Below are positions 15,506 through 22,661 of a DNA stretch of 37,396 nucleotides, in pieces. How positions within the stretch are numbered: position 1 is the stretch's first letter; the number at the start of each line of letters is the position of its first letter. Below the pieces are notes generated by a model. The model did no database searches. It saw only the letters and a list, made by a program, of their open reading frames with translations, and was not told where the DNA came from. The translations under genes were made by a program, and so were the position numbers. Source of the DNA: Pseudomonadota bacterium (lineage in GTDB: Bacteria > Bdellovibrionota > Bdellovibrionia > Bdellovibrionales > Bdellovibrionaceae); NCBI GenBank assembly GCA_021300175.1, contig JAJTIC010000015.1:1-37396 (forward strand), read 5' to 3'.

Positions 15506-16324
15506 TTAGTAGCAGCTCGAGTGCAGGAAGGATGTCAGTTGATCTTGAGTCCAACCCTGTCCTCCCTTGTCTTTGTTCGGGTGGATATTGATGAGAACCT
15601 CTGGTTTTCCAATTCTATAAGCTGCCACATCAGCGTAAAATTCAGGCAGCAGGACGTCCTCTTGAGTAATCACAGATCCAGTGCTTGAGCGAACCACTAC
15701 TCGGAGAGCTTTATAAGCGCGAGCTGCATCATTCAGAACAATTTCGAAATCCGTCTGAGAGAAGAATGAAGTGGGTTGAGCTGCATCCATGTTGTTGTTC
15801 AAGTGTCTTGAAGTGTTGTTGGTCCCCACTTCCATTTTGTTGAAGTCCACGAGCTCTTGGATATCAGAAGCGCTCAAGTAATCGTACTTGATTTCAGATT
15901 TAGAAGGATCAAAAGTACTCACGCGGTAACCTATTCTCTGGAAGCTATTTTTTGCATTACGAACATAGAAATTCAGTGGCTTGGAATCAAGAGAAACATA
16001 ACCATCAGCTGTCGCTGTCCATCGGTAAAATTCGACAAACATATTTGAAGTGGAGAAAGCCGCAGGAACTTTGCTGAGGCGAACTCGGACACGGCTGGGG
16101 TCAACGGCTCCTGAGCCGGTCAGAAAGGCCATCGCTTTGATACTGAGATCTGAAGACGTGTTATTTTCAGATGTGCAATAAGCAATGGCTTTACCGGACA
16201 AGTCTTGAGTCACTGGAGTGTCAGTGGATGAAGCTTGCAGGCTCTGAGTTTGGCTTCCGCAAGCGGAGAGAAGAGCCATCAAGACAAGCACTAACAAAAC
16301 TTTCTGTGTTTTTACCTTTTCCAT
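15506..16324 (-). CDS. Predicted outer-membrane or periplasmic lipoprotein
   Basis: 272 residues. KVLLVLVLMALLSAC ends in a lipobox with Cys22, followed by GSQ, so signal peptidase II processing is expected; no Asp follows the Cys, which favours outer-membrane sorting by E. coli rules. A low-complexity Ser/Thr/Gln linker leads to a mainly beta region with no family I recognise. ATG 16324 is chosen because GGGGGAATTT precedes it and it gives the canonical signal; a longer frame to 16339 is less likely. A strong sigma-54-type promoter lies about 27-42 bases upstream, so expression probably depends on an activator protein. The C-terminus holds a Cys in the penultimate position. Confidence 0.85.
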   Translation of the reverse strand: MEKVKTQKVLLVLVLMALLSACGSQTQSLQASSTDTPVTQDLSGKAIAYCTSENNTSSDLSIKAMAFLTGSGAVDPSRVRVRLSKVPAAFSTSNMFVEFYRWTATADGYVSLDSKPLNFYVRNAKNSFQRIGYRVSTFDPSKSEIKYDYLSASDIQELVDFNKMEVGTNNTSRHLNNNMDAAQPTSFFSQTDFEIVLNDAARAYKALRVVVRSSTGSVITQEDVLLPEFYADVAAYRIGKPEVLINIHPNKDKGGQGWTQDQLTSFLHSSCY

Positions 16325-16350
16325 AAATTCCCCCGTCACTCTTAACTTAA

Positions 16351-16366
16351 AGCAATCGAGGTGCCA
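16351..16366 (-). promoter_or_regulatory. Sigma-54 (RpoN) promoter of the lipoprotein gene
   Basis: On the minus strand TGGCAC-CTCGA-TTGCT matches the consensus TGGCAC-N5-TTGCW exactly, with exactly 10 bases between the GG (-24) and the GC (-12). The predicted start of transcription is near 16340, about 16 bases before the ATG. The same core, CGATTGCTTTAA, recurs in the sigma-54 element of the subtilisin gene. Confidence 0.8.
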
Positions 16367-16436
16367 CGCCTCAGTCTGGCATGTCTTGGAATATCTAATA
16401 ATTTCATATATTTAAGAATTTTTTGTTGTGATAAAG

Positions 16437-16449
16437 TGAGACATTCTCA
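16437..16449. promoter_or_regulatory. Inverted repeat, possible activator site
   Basis: TGAGA-CAT-TCTCA, a perfect 5-3-5 palindrome in an AT-rich gap, centred about 103 bases upstream of the predicted sigma-54 start site. That is a usual distance for enhancer-binding activator sites. Short palindromes occur by chance, so this is tentative. Confidence 0.35.
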
Positions 16450-16504
16450 AGCTGAAACGTCACACCAATTGACAGCTGGCGAAGGAGTTATTGGCAGTCC
16501 CTCT

Positions 16505-18835
16505 TTAATCGAGAGCGAGTTCTGCCCAGGTGATGCCATCTCCGCCTTGCTCGGGAGATCCTGCTTTCCACTTTTTTACGTACACGCTTCGGGAAAGGTA
16601 AGTGCGCACCGCTTTTTTGAGAGCGTCGGTGCCGTGGCCATGAATGATTTTGATACGATCTTCTTTCCTGATGGCAGCTTGATCCAATTCCACTTCCAAT
16701 TGGCCGAGGGATTCTTCCACCGTTTTGCCCCGGAAATCCAAAGTGCGATCTTGATCAATGAACGAGATCTGGCCTTGTCCAGACTTTCGCAAAATTTCGT
16801 TGGTCGGATTTTGCGGCAAGCTTGCGGGTTTCAAATCCTTCCAAGATAAGGTGAGCCGCAGAGAGCCTGAGAGAATCATGACATCACCTTTGGCATTGGG
16901 AGTGCTTTGAATAATGGCATCTTGTCCCAAGCTTTGCACAAAAACTTTAGATCCGGGTGGGAAACGCTTTCCAAACTCATCCGCTGATTCAGGTAGACCT
17001 GTTTGCGCAAGACTTGCGCCCAATTTGGGTTTCACAATTTCTGGGAGATTGCGTTTGATTTCCTGCAATTCAAGATGTTTTTTGAATGTTTGCTCTGCTT
17101 TGGCTTGTGATAAAAGATCTTCCACTTTCTTCTCTGCTTGGCGTTGCACTTTGGAGAGGATGTCTTCTTTTTCTTTTTCTAATTTCTCAGTGAGTTTTTC
17201 GAAGCGCTCTTTTGTCGCTTGAGCAATTACTTGATCTTTTTTGAGTTTTTCTCGAAGAGCGTTCATGTCCATCTTGAGCTGATCGATTTCTTCAAGACCA
17301 GAGAGTCGTCGGCGAGTTTCTGGAGATAACAACTCCACCGCACGATCTAAAATAAGGGAGGGAACTCCCACTCGTTTTGCCGTTTGGATGGCCATGGAAT
17401 CCCCAGGGACTCCCGCAATAAACTGATATGTGGGGCGTCCTGTTTTAGAATCATACTCCATGGATCCGTTCAGAACGGGATCTTCTGTTTTCCAGCCGGT
17501 TTTGAGGGGCCCTAAATGGGAAGTGATAATGCCAAACACCTGATGAGACGAGTAAGACTCAATGAAAGCTCGAGCTAAAGCACTGCCTTCTTCTGGGTCA
17601 GTGGCTCCACAGATTTCATCGATGAGGATGAGCTCATCATAGCCTTTTAAGTTGCGGGCTTTTTCTAAGACTTGCAAGTGAGCCGCAAAAGTAGAGAGCT
17701 CAGCTCCCACGCTCTGCGCATCGCCAATGGCCATTTCAATATTTTTAAAAAACGGGAGCTGGGAGTTTTCTGCCGCACAGATCGGAAGTCCACACCGGGC
17801 CATTTGCGCGGCCAAACCAATGGATTTTAGAAGCACAGTCTTTCCGCCAGCATTGGGTCCTGATAGCAAGAGAATGGATTTCTTGTCATCCAACTGCACA
17901 GAATTTGAAACCACTGGCTTTTTTGAAATCACTAGAAGTGGATGTCTCAGCTCGTTAAGAAGGATATCTTTTTCAGAAAACTGAAATCGGTGAGCTTGCA
18001 GCTGCTGACCGAGCTGAGCTTTCGAAAAGACGAGATCAGCCAGTTCCAGCGCTCGCGCAGAGCTTTCAAATTGGGACTTGAGTCCACCCAAGTACAAAGA
18101 CAGTTCTGTGAGAAGCTTTTCAATTTCATCTTCAATTTCGACTTCCACTTGCCGCAGTCGATTATTCACAGGCACCACGGACTCGGGCTCCATGAAGACA
18201 GTTTGCTTCGTTTGAGAGCTCCCGTGAATTACTCCTGGCATAAAATGCTGTTTTCCCGATTTTACAGGCAGCACCCAGCGACCTTCTCGGGTCGTGACAT
18301 ATTTATCTTGAAGCGCTGGCTGCATGTCGAAATCTTTCACTAAACGATCGAGCAAAGTTTCAATTTGCCGAGAAAGGTTCTCTTTTTCACGAAACAAGCG
18401 GTACAAAGTTTCAGACGCATCTGAGCGAATTTCGCCTCCAGGAGTCAGAATCTGATCGATGGCCGACAGAGGTTCCGAAGCCTCCATCAGCTGACTCTGG
18501 ATCTTGCGGCTCCATTCGTTGGGAATCTGAATCAAAAGCTCGTGCAGAGCGAGAGCTTCAAGGCAAAAATGGCGCACGTCTTTGAGCTCGATGGTTTTTA
18601 GCACGGCATTTTTCTTGATGCGCGTGAACCATGGTTCGAACAGATCCAAAGACTCCATAAAAGGCCTTTGGCCCAAACCTAAAATTTCAGCAGCATCAAA
18701 AATATCCTCAATAGACTCAAGAGCTGCTTCTGGATTCGAACAAGGCTTGAGGTCGCCAAGTTGCATGCGAGCACGACCGCTGGTCGCAAAACTTTGCAGA
18801 TGTTTGAGTGTTTCGAACCAATCAAGATGTTTCAC
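16505..18835 (-). CDS. mutS2: MutS2-family ATPase/endonuclease
   Basis: 776 residues. MutS2 proteins lack the mismatch-recognition domain of MutS; they act in recombination control or as ribosome-collision splitting factors. Visible are the MutS core and clamp (residues 1-310), the Walker A GPNAGGKT near residue 325, Walker B ELILIDEICGATDPEEG, a Lys/Glu-rich coiled coil (about 515-600), and a C-terminal Smr nuclease domain from about 697 with LDFRGKTVEESL and the HGHGTDALKKAVR motif. The start is GTG 18835, preceded by GAGGAAGATCGC, and overlaps the end of lnt by 14 bases, so the two are translationally coupled. Length is normal for the family. Confidence 0.95.
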   Translation of the reverse strand: MKHLDWFETLKHLQSFATSGRARMQLGDLKPCSNPEAALESIEDIFDAAEILGLGQRPFMESLDLFEPWFTRIKKNAVLKTIELKDVRHFCLEALALHELLIQIPNEWSRKIQSQLMEASEPLSAIDQILTPGGEIRSDASETLYRLFREKENLSRQIETLLDRLVKDFDMQPALQDKYVTTREGRWVLPVKSGKQHFMPGVIHGSSQTKQTVFMEPESVVPVNNRLRQVEVEIEDEIEKLLTELSLYLGGLKSQFESSARALELADLVFSKAQLGQQLQAHRFQFSEKDILLNELRHPLLVISKKPVVSNSVQLDDKKSILLLSGPNAGGKTVLLKSIGLAAQMARCGLPICAAENSQLPFFKNIEMAIGDAQSVGAELSTFAAHLQVLEKARNLKGYDELILIDEICGATDPEEGSALARAFIESYSSHQVFGIITSHLGPLKTGWKTEDPVLNGSMEYDSKTGRPTYQFIAGVPGDSMAIQTAKRVGVPSLILDRAVELLSPETRRRLSGLEEIDQLKMDMNALREKLKKDQVIAQATKERFEKLTEKLEKEKEDILSKVQRQAEKKVEDLLSQAKAEQTFKKHLELQEIKRNLPEIVKPKLGASLAQTGLPESADEFGKRFPPGSKVFVQSLGQDAIIQSTPNAKGDVMILSGSLRLTLSWKDLKPASLPQNPTNEILRKSGQGQISFIDQDRTLDFRGKTVEESLGQLEVELDQAAIRKEDRIKIIHGHGTDALKKAVRTYLSRSVYVKKWKAGSPEQGGDGITWAELALD

Positions 18836-20396
18836 GCGATCTTCCTCGAATCAGGGCAAAAGCCAGTAATAAAACAACCAGCACTGGAAGCCAAGATCCG
18901 AATTGAGTGTAAATTGTCAGCGGGGGATTTGCTTGATAGGGAATCTCATAAAAGCCGAACCATTCCTTGAAAAGCGGTGAAGCTTCATAGCGTCGGCCGG
19001 CAGCATCCATGACTGTGGAAATTCCTGTGTTTGTTGACCGGATCAGGGGTCTTCGTGTTTCAATGGCTCGAGCCAAAGTCATCTCTAAATGTTGCTCAGG
19101 TTCGAAGCTGGGGCCAAACCAAGAGTCATTGGTTAGGTTCACCAGAACTTGTGCGCCTCCGGTTGCAAGCTCTCCAGAAAATGCTGGGTAAAGACTTTCG
19201 TAACAAATTTGAGCGCCCACGCGCAGATCACCCAACTCTGAAATGGTTAAAACTGTGGGGCCTTTCCCGCGACCAAACCCAGATCCTGCGGGATTGTATT
19301 TGGCAAGCTGAGGAAAGTACTGCAAGAGCGGAGTGTATTCTCCAAAAATGAGCAAATGAGTTTTGTGATAGGGTGGAGCCGATAAGCCGCCTTTTCCATT
19401 CATCACAAAAAGAGCATTATAATCTTTCTTTCTGTCTCCTTCGGTGAGCTCTCGCGAATAAGCTCCCGTCAAAAGGGGAATCCCCAGCTCTCCAGAAAAG
19501 CGATATAGCTGGGAAGAGTAATGGCGGGACTGGTGCTCGAGGTTTAAAAAATCGGGAAAAGCAGATTCTGGCCAAATCATCCACTGCGTTTCCGGATGTT
19601 TGTTTTTGGCCTGGAGGCTGAGTTCTTTATAGCGATCAAAAATACTTTGCTGGTAGCCGGCGCCTTTTTCAGCGTAGACTTTCTCGAGATTTCCAATATT
19701 CGCTTGAACGATCGTAGTTTTTAGTTTGGCATCAGCCGTCTCCCACTTTTTAGATCTGAGACTTCCCGTCCATCCTAAAGCTCCGAGAACCAAGATGCAG
19801 GTGAAAAGAGTGGCAATGACTCTGCGGGGATTTCTTGAAAGTAAAGCCGTGGTGAGAGCTCCATTGACCAAGTACACCAAAAAACTCAAGCCCAAAAAGC
19901 CCACCACATCAGCCCATTGATGGATGGGGAGGATCCATTTCATCAGCGGGTAACCCATGTTCCAAGGAAAAATCGAAGGCCAAAACTGTTCTAACAGGGA
20001 AAGCAAGCAGCAAAGTGCGAGGATTGTCATGGCCGGACTGAGCGACAGCTTTTTTCGAAGAGCCACAGCGAGCGCTGTTGCCAGGGGAATATACAAATGG
20101 ATGAAAGCCGCAAAAAGAAGCAATAAGACAAGGGCTACGGGCCAAGGCAAGTAGCCAAATTCTTTTGCCACATAGGCCACCCAGTGAAATCCAATCAAAG
20201 AAAGCAGAAACTGGCTCCACCATCCGCCCCAGAAAGCTTGTTTCACAGTGCGATCTTCCGACATCAGCCAGTAGAAGAGTGGAACCCAAGCGATAAAATT
20301 CCAAGAGGGAGGAAGTGGAATCCAAGAAGTCCCGATCAAAACTCCACTTAAAAAAGGCATCCAATAGTGCTTGAAAAAAAACTGAATTTTACTCAT
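18822..20396 (-). CDS. lnt: Apolipoprotein N-acyltransferase
   Basis: 524 residues. Lnt adds the third acyl chain to lipoproteins in the inner membrane. The N-terminal half has several membrane helices (for example ALVLLLLFAAFIHLYIPLATA), followed by a nitrilase-type catalytic domain with Glu in WPESAFPDFL, Lys in YHKTHLLIFGEYTPL and the nucleophilic Cys in GAQICYESLYP. A last helix (WLPVLVVLLLAFALI) closes the protein. I chose ATG 20396, giving MSKIQFFF; starts at 20411 (ATG) or 20435 (TTG) are in frame but none has a clear ribosome binding site. The stop overlaps mutS2. The number of predicted lipoproteins in this window fits the need for Lnt. Confidence 0.94.
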   Translation of the reverse strand: MSKIQFFFKHYWMPFLSGVLIGTSWIPLPPSWNFIAWVPLFYWLMSEDRTVKQAFWGGWWSQFLLSLIGFHWVAYVAKEFGYLPWPVALVLLLLFAAFIHLYIPLATALAVALRKKLSLSPAMTILALCCLLSLLEQFWPSIFPWNMGYPLMKWILPIHQWADVVGFLGLSFLVYLVNGALTTALLSRNPRRVIATLFTCILVLGALGWTGSLRSKKWETADAKLKTTIVQANIGNLEKVYAEKGAGYQQSIFDRYKELSLQAKNKHPETQWMIWPESAFPDFLNLEHQSRHYSSQLYRFSGELGIPLLTGAYSRELTEGDRKKDYNALFVMNGKGGLSAPPYHKTHLLIFGEYTPLLQYFPQLAKYNPAGSGFGRGKGPTVLTISELGDLRVGAQICYESLYPAFSGELATGGAQVLVNLTNDSWFGPSFEPEQHLEMTLARAIETRRPLIRSTNTGISTVMDAAGRRYEASPLFKEWFGFYEIPYQANPPLTIYTQFGSWLPVLVVLLLAFALIRGRSRETS

Positions 20397-20502
20397 GATG
20401 AGATTGAGCATGATGGAAACTGAACGAGAACTCAAGAAGCAGGACGAGCCCGGGGATAAAAAGACCTCTGGCCATGGAATGGTGCAAGGTGCAAACTTGT
20501 GG

Positions 20503-21273
20503 ATGCACTTTAATGTCCGTTGCCCTGGCTGCTCAAAACTGTTTCGAGTGAACTCTCGAGAGATCCACAGCTCTCAGCCAGAGTTTCGTTGTTCTGGCTG
20601 CAAGACTGAATTTAGTTTTGCTTTTCCCCCAGCGAATTTAGCCAAGATTGAAACTAAAATTGTTCAAAGGACTTCCGTTGAAACGGCCAAGTCATTAAAA
20701 GTGGAGCAAAGCCCTGAAGCTTTGAGATCTTGTCCTAAATGCCAAACGGCGAATCCTAAGAACAACGTGGAATGTGTCTCTTGCTCCGTGATTATGGATA
20801 AGTTCAGTGAAATCGCTGAAGACCAAGCCTTGGGTGCGTTACCGAGCCTGAATCGAGCTTGGAAGGAAATTCTGGCAGATTATACCAATGTGCAAAAGCA
20901 TCTCTCCTTTGTGGATCAGTGTGAAGATCTTCAAGCTCTACCCTATGCTCTCAAGAAGTATCAAAACCTGAAAGAGGTTCAGCCCCACGATGAGTTGGGG
21001 AATAAGATGCTTCACAAGGTTCTCTTGCGAAAATTCAAAACAAAGGCCAATGAGCAGGTTTGGATAAAAACTCTTCAAGAGCAGTTGGTTCAAGTGAACT
21101 GGGTCAGAGTCCGCAAAGTGGCTCCATGGGCTATGGGGCTTATGTTTGTTTTGATTGGAATGAGTAACCCTAGCCTCAGAAATATGGCAGGTATTGGTGC
21201 AAGTCTGCTGTTTCTGACTGTCGGTATGACCATTTTCTTTAAGGGCCGAATCAGCCTTTCTGATTTTTACTGA
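20503..21273 (+). CDS. Zinc-ribbon protein with C-terminal membrane helices
   Basis: About 256 residues. The N-terminus is an MJ0042-type zinc ribbon with two CxxC pairs (VRCPGCSKLF and FRCSGCKTEF), followed by a second zinc ribbon (SCPKCQTANPKN...CVSCSVIMDKF). A helical middle leads to two hydrophobic segments near the C-terminus (APWAMGLMFVLIGMS and AGIGASLLFLTVGMTIFF). It is therefore a tail-anchored membrane protein with a cytosolic zinc-binding head. Upstream in-frame ATGs (20395, 20413) would extend it by up to 36 polar residues, but they collide with the divergent lnt start; I prefer 20503, where the ribbon begins at once. The 3' end overlaps the convergent subtilisin gene by 7 bases. 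Function unknown. Confidence 0.75.
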   Translation: MHFNVRCPGCSKLFRVNSREIHSSQPEFRCSGCKTEFSFAFPPANLAKIETKIVQRTSVETAKSLKVEQSPEALRSCPKCQTANPKNNVECVSCSVIMDKFSEIAEDQALGALPSLNRAWKEILADYTNVQKHLSFVDQCEDLQALPYALKKYQNLKEVQPHDELGNKMLHKVLLRKFKTKANEQVWIKTLQEQLVQVNWVRVRKVAPWAMGLMFVLIGMSNPSLRNMAGIGASLLFLTVGMTIFFKGRISLSDFY

Positions 21274-22592
21274 TTATTGAATTCTGCTGTTCGCTGAGCT
21301 CTTTGCATCAGTGACCGGCTGAAATCAGAGAGAGCTCCAGCTTGACCTTGCACGCTCACTGTTTCGCTGGAAACAAATCTTGGAGCGCTGAAAGTGTTTG
21401 CAGCAACCACTCCGGTGATACTTGTCCCCACATCCAGCATGGTCAGAGCTTTGTAGAGATTTAACTTTCGATTTGTTTTTGTTTTGGAAATCAGGCTTGT
21501 ATTCGAATCTCCTGTGGAAAGGATGTACTTTTTCACGTCTTCAGGGGAAGAGAAATCTCGGTGTGCCATCAAGAGAACTGCGGCACCAGTGACGAACGCT
21601 GTAGCTTGAGAAGTGCCTGTCATGTTTCCGTAAGTGTCGTTAGGAAGAGTGGACAATATATTTTGGCCAGGAGCTGCAAGGTCCACAGTTTCAATACCCC
21701 AGTTCGAAGAAGGAAGAACTTCGGTTCCTTGGTCGATGGCTGTGACTGAGATAACATTTGTGAGACCATAATCCGCAGGGTAGTACTTGTGTTTGTCAGA
21801 ATTCGATCTTTCGTTCCCTGCAGCTGCGACAAAGAGGATGCCTTTTTCCTGAGCTAATTTTACAGCATCATGTTCTTGTTGAGAATATTCTGTTCCACCA
21901 CCTGAATAGTTAATGATTTGAGCATTCATCTTCACAGCGTATTCGATCGCTCGAATGGTGTTTTTTAAATTGTCTGCATGAGGATGTTTAGGGTCGAAAT
22001 ACTTCAAAATCATGAGACTCACTTGGGGAGCAACACCAGCAATTCCTTTTCCATTCCCAGCCTGAGCGCCAACGATCCCTGCGATGTGAGTTCCATGTCC
22101 ATGATTGTCTTTCAAGTCATTGTTGTCGCTCACAAAATTCCACCCGTGAACGTCATCAATGTAGCCATTGTTATCATCATCTTTACCATTCGATGCTTTG
22201 TCGTTCCCCAATGCGTCTTTTCCTGTTTCGCCAGGATTTGTCCAAATATTACCGGCCAGATCTTCATGTTTCACATCAGCACCGGTGTCGATCACTGCCA
22301 CCACGATATTCTTACTGCCTTGAGAGACTTCCCAGGCTCGAGCAGCTTCCGCTTTCTTCATGCCCCAAGCTTGATTTAAAGCAGGGTCATTCATCACCAC
22401 TGGAGCTTCTTGTTCGATGGATTTTTTTGTTTCCGTGGAAGTTCCTAACTCCAAGGGGCGCTTTGAAGGGAGCTTTTGAGACCGAGAGGAGAGGTCTAAG
22501 TGAGAAGGACCTGACCAAGCAAAAGCCAAAGCGGCTCCGAGCAAGAGTGAGAAGCTAGTTGTTCCTAAGATCCACTTGGTTGGGCTGTTCAT
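21267..22592 (-). CDS. Secreted subtilisin-like (S8) serine protease
   Basis: 441 residues. An N-terminal signal peptide or anchor (KWILGTTSFSLLLGAALAFAW) exports it. The triad is intact: Asp in VAVIDTGADVKHEDL (near residue 100), His in NHGHGTHIAGIVG (near 166) and Ser in MTGTSQATAFVTG (near 328), with the oxyanion Asn in AAAGNERSN. A Ca-binding-like Asp/Asn-rich insert (DKASNGKDDDNNGYIDD) lies between Asp and His, as in many fervidolysin/thermitase-like enzymes. The N-terminal 60 residues may act as a short propeptide. ATG 22592 is preceded by GGAGGCGCT. A near-consensus sigma-54 promoter lies just upstream, unusual for such an enzyme. Likely role: extracellular or periplasmic protein digestion. 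Confidence 0.92.
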   Translation of the reverse strand: MNSPTKWILGTTSFSLLLGAALAFAWSGPSHLDLSSRSQKLPSKRPLELGTSTETKKSIEQEAPVVMNDPALNQAWGMKKAEAARAWEVSQGSKNIVVAVIDTGADVKHEDLAGNIWTNPGETGKDALGNDKASNGKDDDNNGYIDDVHGWNFVSDNNDLKDNHGHGTHIAGIVGAQAGNGKGIAGVAPQVSLMILKYFDPKHPHADNLKNTIRAIEYAVKMNAQIINYSGGGTEYSQQEHDAVKLAQEKGILFVAAAGNERSNSDKHKYYPADYGLTNVISVTAIDQGTEVLPSSNWGIETVDLAAPGQNILSTLPNDTYGNMTGTSQATAFVTGAAVLLMAHRDFSSPEDVKKYILSTGDSNTSLISKTKTNRKLNLYKALTMLDVGTSITGVVAANTFSAPRFVSSETVSVQGQAGALSDFSRSLMQRAQRTAEFNNQ

Positions 22593-22617
22593 AGCGCCTC
22601 CGTTGCCTTTCATTTAA

Positions 22618-22633
22618 AGCAATCGGGGGGCCA
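22618..22633 (-). promoter_or_regulatory. Sigma-54 (RpoN) promoter of the subtilisin gene
   Basis: On the minus strand TGGCCC-CCCGA-TTGCT: consensus at all key positions except C for A at the fifth base of the -24 box, with exactly 10 bases between GG and GC. Predicted transcription start near 22607, about 15 bases before the ATG at 22592. It shares CGATTGCTTTAA with the element at 16351-16366. Confidence 0.75.
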
Positions 22634-22661
22634 GTCCTAGAATGGGAAAAAGTCTTATAAG

